A DNA stretch of 64,000 bases from an uncultured Ruminococcus sp. (GTDB lineage Bacteria > Bacillota > Clostridia > Oscillospirales > Ruminococcaceae): NCBI GenBank assembly GCA_910579955.1, contig CAJTWE010000011.1:7582-71581 (forward strand). Direction: 5' to 3'. Below the pieces are notes generated by a model. The model was not told the origin of the DNA. It did not search any database and saw nothing but the letters and a program-made list of their open reading frames with translations. Position numbers and translations under genes: made by a program. This document shows, piece after piece, positions 32,956 through 42,300 of the stretch. Position 1 is the stretch's first letter. Each line of letters opens with the position of its first letter.

Positions 32956-33333
32956 ATGTTTGAGCAAGATTATGTTATGCGTCAGATACAACAATTGTCA
33001 AAGGCGTTAGCTAGAATATTATTCAACATTGATGCTGAGTCGCCATCTTCATTTTTAATAAAAGATATGGAAACAAGAGCAGCAACAGATGATTTGTTAA
33101 GAAAAATAGACAGTGGAAATATTCATGAAGCAGAATATGAGCTTTCTGAGCTGATAGAAAATAGAACAATGGATAATCTTTTAGTTGGAATCGTTTTCTA
33201 CTCATATCTTAATCAAAAAGATGATGATTATTTGGAAACCAATGATTTTAGTCGTGATGATGTTGTAAACGGCATAAGACATTTGCTTTTAGAATATGGA
33301 TTAGAGAATATGGCAGATGTATTTTTTCTATAA
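32956..33333 (+). CDS. DUF6483-family protein
   Basis: The 125-residue protein begins MFEQDYVMRQIQQLSKALAR, the typical opening of DUF6483 proteins of Clostridia. It is predicted all-helical and soluble, with an acidic middle. The function of the family is unknown. It has a very strong AAAGGAGGG ribosome-binding site that is masked by a hairpin. A terminator follows at 33383. Confidence 0.8.
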   Translation: MFEQDYVMRQIQQLSKALARILFNIDAESPSSFLIKDMETRAATDDLLRKIDSGNIHEAEYELSELIENRTMDNLLVGIVFYSYLNQKDDDYLETNDFSRDDVVNGIRHLLLEYGLENMADVFFL

Positions 33334-33382
33334 TTGATTCTAAAAAAAATTCTGATTTACCATACTAATTGAATATAATGAT

Positions 33383-33416
33383 AAACGGTCAATCGTAGAG
33401 TTCGGTTGACCGTTTT
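33383..33416 (+). terminator. Terminator after the DUF6483 gene
   Basis: AAACGGTCAA and TTGACCGTTT form a 10-bp stem, followed by TAGTTT on the plus strand. It closes the NYN/DUF6483 cluster. Confidence 0.75.
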
Positions 33417-33439
33417 AGTTTGAAAAATATATTATATAT

Positions 33440-33468
33440 TTGACGTTGGCAGCATTATATGGTATAAT
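33440..33468 (+). promoter_or_regulatory. Promoter of the 1-phosphofructokinase gene
   Basis: TTGACG (33440-33445) and TATAAT (33463-33468) are 17 nt apart. The leader to the ATG at 33560 would be about 85 nt. Confidence 0.75.
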
Positions 33469-33559
33469 ATCCGTGTTGTATAATCGAATAATAAATAATA
33501 TAAATGTTAGAACTTCTGACTTTTTATGAATTTAAAAGTGTGACAATGGGGGACTTTAA

Positions 33560-34462
33560 ATGGTATATACTATAACATTCAATCCGGCAATTGATTATAT
33601 AGTCCATGCAGATGGAGTGGAGATAGGCTTAGTAAATCGCTCAAAACATGAGGAGATATATTTTGGCGGAAAGGGCATCAATGTTTCATTGGTACTGGCA
33701 GAGCTTGGAATAAAATCAAAGGCATTAGGTTTTGTAGCAGGATTTACAGGTGAAGCGATTGAAAAGGGTATTGCTCAAAGTGGTATTGATACTGATTTTA
33801 TACATCTGAAAAATGGTTTTTCACGTATAAATGTAAAAATCAAATCTTCAAAAGAAACGGAACTTAATGGTCAAGGTCCGGAGATACCGCAGGAGAAAAT
33901 TAATGAGTTATTTGACAAGCTTAGTAAAATTCAAGACGGTGACACTATAGTTCTTGCTGGGAGTATTCCGTCATCACTGCCATCTGATATTTATGAGAAA
34001 ATATTTGATTATATGAATGGTAAAAAAGTAAGAATAGTTGTTGATGCCACTAAAGACTTACTTTTAAATGTACTGAAATACAAGCCGTTTCTTATTAAGC
34101 CGAATAGTTTTGAACTTGGAGAAATGTTTGGAGTAAAGCTTGAAACTATAGATGATGTTATTAAGTATGCTGCAAAACTTAGAGAAATGGGTGCTGTAAA
34201 TGTACTTGTTTCTATGGCAGGCGACGGCGCTGTGCTTATTGATGAAAATGATGAGATCTATATGTGCGGCGTTTGTAAGGGCGAGGTAAAAAATTCTGTA
34301 GGCGCAGGGGATTCAATGGTAGCGGGCTTTATTGCCGGTTGTGAAAAGAATGATTATGAGTATGCGCTTAAACTGGGAACGGCAGCAGGCGGTGCTACAG
34401 CTTTTTCTGACGGACTTGCAAAAAAAGATAAGATTTTTAAACTGCTCGAACAGTTAATGTAA
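33560..34462 (+). CDS. fruK: 1-phosphofructokinase (PfkB family)
   Basis: The enzyme phosphorylates fructose 1-phosphate (or tagatose 6-phosphate in close relatives) with ATP to give the bisphosphate. FGGKGINVSLVLAELG near residue 35 is the first PfkB signature. NSVGAGDSMVAGF near 248 is the second, with the catalytic Asp. LAGSIPSSLP and LIKPNSFELGEMFG match hexose-phosphate kinases of this branch. Length 300 aa is usual. It stands alone with its own promoter and terminator; the fructose PTS and regulator genes often found with fruK are absent, so the exact substrate is not certain. Confidence 0.88.
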   Translation: MVYTITFNPAIDYIVHADGVEIGLVNRSKHEEIYFGGKGINVSLVLAELGIKSKALGFVAGFTGEAIEKGIAQSGIDTDFIHLKNGFSRINVKIKSSKETELNGQGPEIPQEKINELFDKLSKIQDGDTIVLAGSIPSSLPSDIYEKIFDYMNGKKVRIVVDATKDLLLNVLKYKPFLIKPNSFELGEMFGVKLETIDDVIKYAAKLREMGAVNVLVSMAGDGAVLIDENDEIYMCGVCKGEVKNSVGAGDSMVAGFIAGCEKNDYEYALKLGTAAGGATAFSDGLAKKDKIFKLLEQLM

Positions 34463-34478
34463 TAGTTATATTGTTAAA

Positions 34479-34520
34479 AAAGCTCTCAGAAAGTGTTTTA
34501 TTACACGATCTGAGAGCTTT
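34479..34520. terminator. Bidirectional terminator between fruK and the pectate lyase gene
   Basis: AAAGCTCTCAGA and TCTGAGAGCTTT form a 12-bp stem around an 18-nt loop, with A-runs on the left and T-runs on the right. It can serve both converging genes. Confidence 0.85.
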
Positions 34521-34526
34521 AAATTT

Positions 34527-37370
34527 TTATGCGTTAATAGCTGACTTAGCAAACTCACTCTTCATAATACAAAGATCGAATATATTTATTCTTCCATCCT
34601 TGTTCATATCGCCTGCGGAAACGTCGTTTAAATTGCCGCTGCCAATCAGGAATTTTTGCATCATTATAATATCAAGCATAGAAAATTGCTTATCTGCATT
34701 TACATCACCTATAATATAAGAAGGTGTATTATCAGTAGTAGCTGTAGTAGTTGTGGTTGTAGTTGTAGTAGTTGTTGTGGTTGTAGTGGTAGTAGTTGTA
34801 GCAGCAGTTGTTGTAAATGTCGCAGCAAACCATTTCTGACAGTCATTATTTGTTGGCTGCCACTGCTGAACGTTAGCACCGTTTGCAACGCTTGCATTTG
34901 CAATTTCTACAAGGCAATTATCCCTTGAGGCTCTAGTCATAATGTGATATGAGCCGTCAGGATTTTTTGAAAATTTAAATAGCATAGCGCTGTCTTTTGT
35001 AGAATATTCAGCAATACTGATATTACCGCCATTTGAATCGCTTGATGCTTTCAATACATATTTAGGATTTGAATATGAGCGGATATAGTAGTAGTTTCCA
35101 CCGCCTGAAAAAGCCTGTAATGTCCACTGCTGGCTCTTGAAATGTCCTGTTGCCCATTGCTGAACATTGGAATCATTCTCCATTTTGCCGGCTTCAATAT
35201 CCATAACCATTTTGCTGTTTACGTTTTCAAATTCATAGAGAACGCTTGTATTCATTTTACAGCCCGGATTGGCAATTTCTTCAAAGATCCAGTCTTGACA
35301 ATTAGCACCATTGATTTCCCACTGCTGAACGTTATCACCTGAACCTATTCCGGCATCTTTTATTTCAATGGCAGACTTATTTCCTGAGATCTTAGTGCGA
35401 AGTTTATATGAACCATCAGCATTTTTGGTGATCATAAACTTTTGATTATCTCCGTTGTTGAATTGATAAATATCAATGTTTGTACCGTTAGTTGCCTTTT
35501 TGCCTGCAACATCAAGAGCATATGTTCCGCCGTCACCTATAGCAGAAATAAGATAATAGTAGCCTTCACCTGCATCTATGAGTTTCCATATATCATGAAT
35601 AACTCCATCAGCTGTGCCCCACTGATGTACATTAGTACCATTTTCAGCCTTAGCGCCGTCTACCTGCATATAAAGACCGGAATTTACATTTTTGATTCTG
35701 TATGTAGAACCATTGTTAAAGCTTGCAGCAACTGCTGAACTAAAATCAACATGTCTTAAAAAAGGATCAGCATATTTTTTTGATATCCATGATGAAAATT
35801 CACTATTAGTAATATATTTCATATTGGAAGCGGACATCTGATCTCCTGCATATTTTGTACAAAAATCTTTAGTATCAGTACCTTTAGTGTTGTACGCATC
35901 AAGGAGGAAGTATCCGTAATTGCTGCTTTCAGGATACCATTTTGAAGTGTTTTTGGATTGAAAATTGATGGCAGATGGTGTTCCGTTTTTGCTTTCGGAA
36001 AGATATGAATTATCGTCTCTTGCAGGATTTTTATTTGTATCTCCACCCATTGTAAGAGCCTGCATTACAGAATAACCTTGGAAGCGGTTGTTCTGAGAAA
36101 GCATTTCAGAACCGTCACCTCCGATTATTCCGGTTGTTCCAGAACCGTTGGAATCAGTACCATATGCAGAGTAGTAGTTGTTGTAAATGTGAGCAGAACC
36201 ATTTCCAAGTTGCGGACAGCGACGTACATTTTCATCCCACCAGTTGTAGAGAAGAGTTGTTCTGTCACGAGTGATCTCATCATTTTGAGTACCGTATGCA
36301 ACTGTCCAGTAACGATTCTTTAAATGACAGTAAGAAATGGTTATATAGTCAGGTGAACGCAGTCTATCTTTAGCGTCCATATATGACTCATAAGGAGTGT
36401 TTATCCAGATAAATTTACCAACTTCATCCTGACCATTGCCTTTTCTGTCATATGAAAGCTGTGATTCAAAGTAAATATGATCTATCCAGATCTGTCTTGA
36501 TGACCAGATGTTTATTAAAATGCGGTTTGGAACGTTTTTGGCTACCATTTTAAGATTTCTGAAAATAATATTGTCAGATGGATTATCGCCTTCCTTGCCG
36601 TATTCATTATTAGTACGAAATTGCGAATCATAGATAGTATGATTGCCATAGCAGCCAACGATAGTTTTATTGTCTCTTACTCTTGTGTGGCTTTTCTTCT
36701 GCATATCAATATCAGCTGTAACAACAATAGTTTGAGCACCTGTAGAATTGAGCTGCTTTTCTAAATCATCAGCAGTAGAAACGTAAACAACCTCACCGAG
36801 AAGACCGCCTATTGTACCTGCTTTTTCACCGGAAGGAGTCATACAGTTTGCTGCATATCCTTCAAGTCCGTCAAGATTAAGCTTGTACTTCTGATATTCA
36901 CCGCCTGAATAGCTTGATAAGCTAAAGCCAGCGCCATCAGTATAGGTGAGAGCCTTTGATGGATCAGCATTACTTGTGATTTTGTAATACAGATAGTATC
37001 CGTCAAAATCCTTTTCAACACCTTCTATTTTCCAGCGCTGATTATCTCCGTTTGAATCTGCTGCAAGAGAAACACCAGCTCCATTTGCTGTAAGAATTTT
37101 TCCGTCAGCAGAACTTACGATCTCATAAACACCGCTGCTCACATAATTCAGTGACCATTTTTCGTTAGCTGTTCCCATTTCAACGGATGGGGTAAGAGAA
37201 CTGCCGTCGGAAGTAACGTTGTTGTCGGTATCAGCCATGCCAAGCCTGAATTCCTGAACCGGATAGGAAACAGATGCCGCCTCTGCTGTCATGGTTTGGG
37301 TAGGTACTGCTCCTGTAAAAACAGAAAATCCAAGCGTTGCCGAAGTAATAATTGAAAATATTTTTTTCAT
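34527..37370 (-). CDS. Secreted dockerin pectate lyase (PL1-like) with ricin-type lectin repeats
   Basis: The 947-aa protein has a signal peptide (KKIFSIITSATLGFSVFTGA), a first ricin-type lectin region (about 45-160) and a pectate-lyase-1-like beta-helix (about 200-490: VVTADIDMQKK, QIWIDHIYF, SPDYITISYCHLKN, HIYNNYY). Next come lectin repeats with QxW-type motifs (NVQQWEINGANCQDWIF, NVQQWATGHFKSQQWTL) at about 545-860, a linker of some 30 Thr and a type I dockerin (GDVNADKQFSMLDIIMMQKF, GDMNKDGRINIFDLCIMK). It should cleave pectin while docked to a cellulosome scaffold. In the usual RxPxxR site the sequence reads RCPQLG, so the second Arg is missing. ATG 37370 has GGAGG. Confidence 0.9.
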   Translation of the reverse strand: MKKIFSIITSATLGFSVFTGAVPTQTMTAEAASVSYPVQEFRLGMADTDNNVTSDGSSLTPSVEMGTANEKWSLNYVSSGVYEIVSSADGKILTANGAGVSLAADSNGDNQRWKIEGVEKDFDGYYLYYKITSNADPSKALTYTDGAGFSLSSYSGGEYQKYKLNLDGLEGYAANCMTPSGEKAGTIGGLLGEVVYVSTADDLEKQLNSTGAQTIVVTADIDMQKKSHTRVRDNKTIVGCYGNHTIYDSQFRTNNEYGKEGDNPSDNIIFRNLKMVAKNVPNRILINIWSSRQIWIDHIYFESQLSYDRKGNGQDEVGKFIWINTPYESYMDAKDRLRSPDYITISYCHLKNRYWTVAYGTQNDEITRDRTTLLYNWWDENVRRCPQLGNGSAHIYNNYYSAYGTDSNGSGTTGIIGGDGSEMLSQNNRFQGYSVMQALTMGGDTNKNPARDDNSYLSESKNGTPSAINFQSKNTSKWYPESSNYGYFLLDAYNTKGTDTKDFCTKYAGDQMSASNMKYITNSEFSSWISKKYADPFLRHVDFSSAVAASFNNGSTYRIKNVNSGLYMQVDGAKAENGTNVHQWGTADGVIHDIWKLIDAGEGYYYLISAIGDGGTYALDVAGKKATNGTNIDIYQFNNGDNQKFMITKNADGSYKLRTKISGNKSAIEIKDAGIGSGDNVQQWEINGANCQDWIFEEIANPGCKMNTSVLYEFENVNSKMVMDIEAGKMENDSNVQQWATGHFKSQQWTLQAFSGGGNYYYIRSYSNPKYVLKASSDSNGGNISIAEYSTKDSAMLFKFSKNPDGSYHIMTRASRDNCLVEIANASVANGANVQQWQPTNNDCQKWFAATFTTTAATTTTTTTTTTTTTTTTTTTATTDNTPSYIIGDVNADKQFSMLDIIMMQKFLIGSGNLNDVSAGDMNKDGRINIFDLCIMKSEFAKSAINA

Positions 37371-37503
37371 TTTTAATTCCTCCACTTCACTTTTGTTTTT
37401 ATATAACTTTCATCCAAAGCTTGCTTTTTTATATTATCAAATAAAAAGCACATTTCAACATATTTATTTTATCATAAAACAGTACAAAATAAAATGATTT
37501 TTT

Positions 37504-37526
37504 ACGCCAAGTTTATGGCGTTTTTT
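37504..37526 (+). terminator. Terminator-like hairpin, plus strand
   Basis: ACGCCA and TGGCGT form a 6-bp stem followed by a run of six T on the plus strand. Both flanking genes run on the minus strand, so its purpose is unclear. It may stop antisense transcription. Confidence 0.35.
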
Positions 37527-37594
37527 ACTAAATGCTTTTCAATAACAGATATATAGTTTTGTTTCTCAGTGGCATTTCAGGTGTTTTTGTAAAT

Positions 37595-38344
37595 TTAGGC
37601 TGTGTATATGCTGAAAATAATCCATAATACACCATAGATCAACGGTTGATGAAGCATGTAAATAATAAGAGAATGACGACCGAGCCATTCAAGCGGTTTT
37701 ATACTAAATGTAGAAAGCAGGTGTAAAAGATTGTATTTTTTAAAAATATGATATATGAAATAACCTGTAATGTACAAGAATATCCACGGTATCAGCGGGA
37801 AATAATCGCTTGAGTAGAATTCAGCAGGCGGAAAGCCAAGAAACGCTGTAAAATAATTTTGATATAGCGCAGAAGGCAGCTGTGCAATATTCAGGTTTTC
37901 AAATCCGATAAAACCATACGGTACATTTTTAGTGAGCAGGAATAAGCACAAGGATATTATTGCAGCAGGAATTGGCGCTATTTTTGAAATGTATTTATCA
38001 AGTGGTATCATAATAAGCATTCCAAATCCTATAAGGCAAAGAACTCCGAATTTTACTGCTGAATCCGGAAGGGCAAGTATAGTAACGATGCTTATTATAG
38101 CAGAACATATAATCACTGTTAAGCTGCGTTTAAGTTTACGACAGCTGAAATTTACGCAAAATCCCGATAGCAGTATGAATATCCAGCAAATACTCTGCTG
38201 CCATATGTATGCCCCTGTTCCTTTGAAAGCGCTGATATTTACGTTAAATATAAAAACAATATCCCAAAGGGCGTGATAGATTATCATTTCTGCAAGTGCA
38301 AATCCACGCAATATATCGGGTATAGTATATCTTTTTTTTACCAT
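37595..38344 (-). CDS. DUF1624 (HGSNAT-like) membrane acyltransferase-type protein
   Basis: The 249-residue protein has about seven membrane spans. It opens with RYTIPDILRGFALAEMIIYH, the conserved N-terminus of DUF1624 proteins related to heparan-alpha-glucosaminide N-acetyltransferase. HALWDI, LIPWIFLYITGYFIYH and WLGRHSLIIYMLHQPLIYG are also typical; the last is shared with many sugar acyltransferases. The natural substrate is unknown. The start has GGGAGG about 11 nt upstream. It appears to be transcribed alone. Confidence 0.85.
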   Translation of the reverse strand: MVKKRYTIPDILRGFALAEMIIYHALWDIVFIFNVNISAFKGTGAYIWQQSICWIFILLSGFCVNFSCRKLKRSLTVIICSAIISIVTILALPDSAVKFGVLCLIGFGMLIMIPLDKYISKIAPIPAAIISLCLFLLTKNVPYGFIGFENLNIAQLPSALYQNYFTAFLGFPPAEFYSSDYFPLIPWIFLYITGYFIYHIFKKYNLLHLLSTFSIKPLEWLGRHSLIIYMLHQPLIYGVLWIIFSIYTA

Positions 38345-38411
38345 TTAAGCAAGTCCTCCCGAAAGTTTATGATAAAAGTTTATTAGAAAAAATTGTTATA
38401 GTTATATAGGA

Positions 38412-38440
38412 ATGATAGCATAATATATTTTTTATGTCAA
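38412..38440 (-). promoter_or_regulatory. Promoter of the DUF1624 gene
   Basis: On the minus strand TTGACA (38440-38435) and TATCAT (38417-38412) are 17 nt apart, about 70 nt before the ATG. Confidence 0.6.
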
Positions 38441-38485
38441 GTAAATATATGGCTATAAAAAACAAGTGCAAAATAAGTATAAAAT

Positions 38486-38528
38486 AAAACGAGCTGCTTT
38501 ATGTTTTTCAATAAAGCAGCTCGTTTAT
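38486..38528 (-). terminator. Terminator of the rubrerythrin gene
   Basis: ACGAGCTGCTTTA and TAAAGCAGCTCGT form a 13-bp stem. On the minus strand TTTTATTTT follows. Confidence 0.85.
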
Positions 38529-38555
38529 CTGTATAAACTTTATAAAAATATAAGA

Positions 38556-39101
38556 TTACTTGAAATATCTGTTCAGCAGACCTTCGAAAGCCTTACCGTG
38601 GCGAGCCTCGTCTTTAGCCATTTCGTGAACTGTGTCGTGAATAGCATCAAGATTAAGCTGTTTAGCCTTTGCAGCAAGAGCCTTCTTGCCTGCGCAAGCA
38701 CCGGATTCAGCGGCTACACGCATTTCAAGGTTTTTCTTTGTGGAATTAGTAACAACTTCGCCCAGCAGTTCTGCAAACTTAGCAGCGTGTTCAGCTTCTT
38801 CATAAGCAGCCTTTTCCCAGTAAAGACCGATTTCCGGGTAACCTTCACGGTGAGCAACACGTGCCATAGCAAGGTACATACCAACTTCAGTACATTCGCC
38901 TGTGAAGTTTTCACGGAGACCTGCAATGATCTCTTCATCAACGCCCTGTGCTACGCCTACAACATGCTCATCAGCCCACTGTGTTTTATTTTCATCCTGC
39001 TTTGTGAACTTTTCAGCTGGTGCCTGACAAATTGGACATACATCTGGAGCGCTGTCGCCTTCGTGAACATAGCCGCATACTGAACATACATATTTACTCA
39101 T
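38556..39101 (-). CDS. Reverse rubrerythrin (peroxide reductase)
   Basis: The 181-aa protein detoxifies hydrogen peroxide or oxygen in anaerobes. The rubredoxin domain is at the N-terminus (YVCSVCGYVHEGD, VCPICQAPAEKF) and the four-helix di-iron domain follows (GECTEVGMYLAMARVAHREG, AAYEEAEHAAKFAELLG, EMAKDEARHGKAF). This is reversed relative to classic rubrerythrin and matches the revRbr group of Clostridia. All Cys, Glu and His ligands are in place. It has its own promoter and terminator. Confidence 0.93.
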   Translation of the reverse strand: MSKYVCSVCGYVHEGDSAPDVCPICQAPAEKFTKQDENKTQWADEHVVGVAQGVDEEIIAGLRENFTGECTEVGMYLAMARVAHREGYPEIGLYWEKAAYEEAEHAAKFAELLGEVVTNSTKKNLEMRVAAESGACAGKKALAAKAKQLNLDAIHDTVHEMAKDEARHGKAFEGLLNRYFK

Positions 39102-39159
39102 AATTTATGATCCTCCTGAAATTTAATATACAATCTTTTTTGCTTTAGACTGTGATTAT

Positions 39160-39188
39160 ATTATATCATATTAGCTTTTACTTGTCAA
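39160..39188 (-). promoter_or_regulatory. Promoter of the rubrerythrin gene
   Basis: On the minus strand TTGACA (39188-39183) and TATAAT (39165-39160) are 17 nt apart, a full consensus that suggests strong expression. I did not see a clean PerR box. Confidence 0.75.
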
Positions 39189-39293
39189 TAGTAATTATCA
39201 ATAAGAATTATATTTTAATTAATTTACGAAAATTTTTCTTGATTTTTTATATGAAATAAAGCTTTTTATGTATAATAGTTTACATTGTATATG

Positions 39294-39323
39294 TTGACAG
39301 ATGTATTTCTGATATGATAAAAT
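39294..39323 (+). promoter_or_regulatory. Promoter of the large dockerin protein gene
   Basis: TTGACA (39294-39299) and TAAAAT (39318-39323) are 18 nt apart, 40 nt before the ATG at 39364. Confidence 0.5.
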
Positions 39324-39363
39324 TAAATTGTAAATTGTGACAAATACTTTGGAGGTGTTCACT

Positions 39364-42300
39364 ATGAGAAAAAGAATGAGAAAAAGAATATTTTCGATTA
39401 TTTTGACATTGTGTTTTATATTTGGCGATATTGGTGCTGTCGGATATTTAAACAGTTCGAGAGCAAGTGCGGAAGATGTCTTTTTATATGAAGCTGATAC
39501 TTGGGGATTTTCAGCAAGTGAACTTATAGATGATGATATACCTTATCTTACTTCTGTTTTAAAAAGAAAAATTTTATCAGGAAAAAGCGCTGATGAATTA
39601 CAACGTATAAAAAGTCAGCTTGAAAAGCCGGTGACGGATATTTCCTACGGTATGGCGCTGATTGAGCTTTTGTTTTATAACGGCATATGGGATGTTTCTG
39701 ATATTTCTAATAAAGCAGAAGTTCTCCATGACGTCAAAGCGCCCGTGCGTAAAGACGCTTTGCTTAGTTTTATAAATTATTGCAATCTTTTACAATATAC
39801 TGACGCTATTGCAGTTCTTGATGAGGAGGCTTTGTCTTCTGGAAGCGCTGCCGCTCTTGAAAATGCTGAAACAGCAGTGTCAGACGGGAAGCCTGCGATT
39901 ATTCGTTTACATAGCTCATCATCTGATGATGCCGTTACATCTGTGATTTACGGCTGTGAGCAAGGCTTATGGCGGTATAGCGGAACAAGATATAACTACA
40001 GGCTGCTTCTTTCAAATACTATGAATACATCATTTTCCGATGATTCATGTATTTATTACAATAAAACAACCGGTAGGTGGGCCATTCCAGATATGAATTT
40101 ATCTGATAGATCAGGTGCAGTACTGGGCGCTGTTATAGATGATGTAGGCGTTCTTAGTAAAAATTGCTACGATCCTGAAAAGCTTCCAAAAATGATGCTC
40201 GAGCGTGTTTTTGTATCGCCGGAAGAATTTGATATTCCTATTACGCTAAGTCAATCGGGAATACCGGAAGCTGCGGGAATAAGCATGGATATTGATTTTA
40301 GTCTTGCCGCACAAGAAATATTGCATCCGAGCTATGATGTTGAATCTTACGATATTGGCAGCGCTATGCCTGCTAATCTTTGTTCCAATACCGTAAATGA
40401 TATTGATTTTATAATGATGTCAGTTGTAACGCCTATGGCTAAAGGCGGTATTATATGTGAGGAAAATGTTCCTATTATTTCATATCTCATGGACTGTGCA
40501 GATGAATCTGTTGTAAGGTCAACTGCGGAAAAATACGGTATTCCTATGCAGCATGATGATGAACATGGGGATTATTACGCCTTTCCGGTTTATTTTGCTA
40601 CACACGATATAAGAAGCTATTACTGTACTTTGGATGGAAAAGATGAGTTTCCAATCGTTATGGATAGTGAAGTGTGCGTTGTAGTAAACCCAAAGGAAAC
40701 CACAACAACAACTGCTATGACAACAACTACTACTGAATCTTTAACTACTACTGAAACTATACCTGCCACTACTACGGTTACAGAGACAATAACTACAAAT
40801 TCTTCAAACAAAACTTCTGCATCAACAACAGAGAAAACTTCACTTACAAGCGTTTCAACCACAAAGGAAACAAGTAAGGAGTCGGAAAGTAAAAGTTCTA
40901 CAACTGTAACTTCTGTTACAACAAGAGATACATCATATACTTCTGATAAGACGAGTGCAACTAATTTCAGTACGACTTCTTCTGATATGCAAAAAACAAG
41001 TACATCTACAAGTATTACAACAACTACAACAACTACAACAGTGAAAATAACTACTACAAAACAGAGCTTTGATTGGGGTAAGGATAATTGGCAATATCCT
41101 CATGACCTGCTTGTACCTGAGTATATGGCAGATGGATATAAGCTGGTTAATTCTCATAAGGAAAATCTAATGGCAAATCTCAGCCCTATGGAACGAGTTC
41201 GTATAAAAAATATTTTGGATCGTGAGTGGCTGGGTGCAGAGTATGGTTTGACTGTGACAGAAATACTTGCCAAAAATGGTGCGTTTTCTGTGCCTATGTG
41301 GGATCCAAGAGTTAAAAATATTTATGACCTTGATTTGAATGATGATAGAAATCTTTCCCTTATTTCATACTATCAGCTTCTACAGGAAAGTGACAGTGTG
41401 CAGCAGGAAATTGCATGGACAAGTGCTTTTATGTCTAAAAAGTATGTGCTTAGTCAGCTTATATCAGCTGCTTCCAATTCAGCTAAAGGCGGCGATATGA
41501 CTATTGTGTGCTTTTTTAGCAAGGATTATTCTCATTCTGCTATAGCATACGATATGGAATACGGTTCATGGTATCTTGGACAAGAGCGATATGACGGCAG
41601 AATAATTATTGCAGACCCTTATTTAGACGATTTTTCAAATGAATCATGTCTGTATTTTAATAGCAGTACTCTTGAATGGTGTGTTCCTAGTCTTAATATG
41701 AACTCTGCTGATAAAGATACATTTATAGGTCTGGCTTCAAATTCCGTTTCACTGATAAATGATGGCGGCTACTTTATGGGAACGTCAGCTTATACATATC
41801 AGCATGCTTATATACCTATTCTTGAAGTGCCTGTTGATACAGAGGATTTTATTATTTCACCTATAGATTCTTTTGAAGATAAAGTTATGACAAATTCAGA
41901 TCTTAATTGGTTTAGCACTGTGTCGGCATCGATTACTCATCGCCGTGCAGGACTTGACTATGACACCGATGGATTTGAGATATATCCTGTAAAGAACTGT
42001 AGTGTAGATTATCAGATGTCTTTTGAAAAGTATCTTTTGTCTGCAAAGGCGGATAATGCCGAAAGCGTTACATTTCTTTCAGATGGCATTATAAATCTTG
42101 TAGCTATTGAAAGTGACTTTGAACTAAGCATAACAACTGAATCAGAACTGCGATGGGACAGCATTACTGTTTCAGGCAGCAATGCTGATAATATAAAAGT
42201 AGGGCATGTCGGAAACGGAGTAATTCTTACGGGAGATAATCTTAATGATATCATAATAAAAGCAGATTCCATATCACGCAAAATGAATGCTCTTAGTGAT

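Noticed and set aside
34730..34815. Short tandem GTA/GTT repeats, possible CRISPR or frameshift tract
   Set aside because: They are Thr codons (read on the minus strand) of a linker in the pectate lyase and keep the frame. Units are 3-nt, far too short for CRISPR.
39181..39230. PerR box in front of reverse rubrerythrin
   Set aside because: AT-rich half-sites are present, but none gives a clean 7-1-7 repeat, so I do not report a site.
40690..41060. Second repetitive ACT/ACA region
   Set aside because: It is the Thr/Ser linker of the large dockerin protein, not a non-coding repeat.
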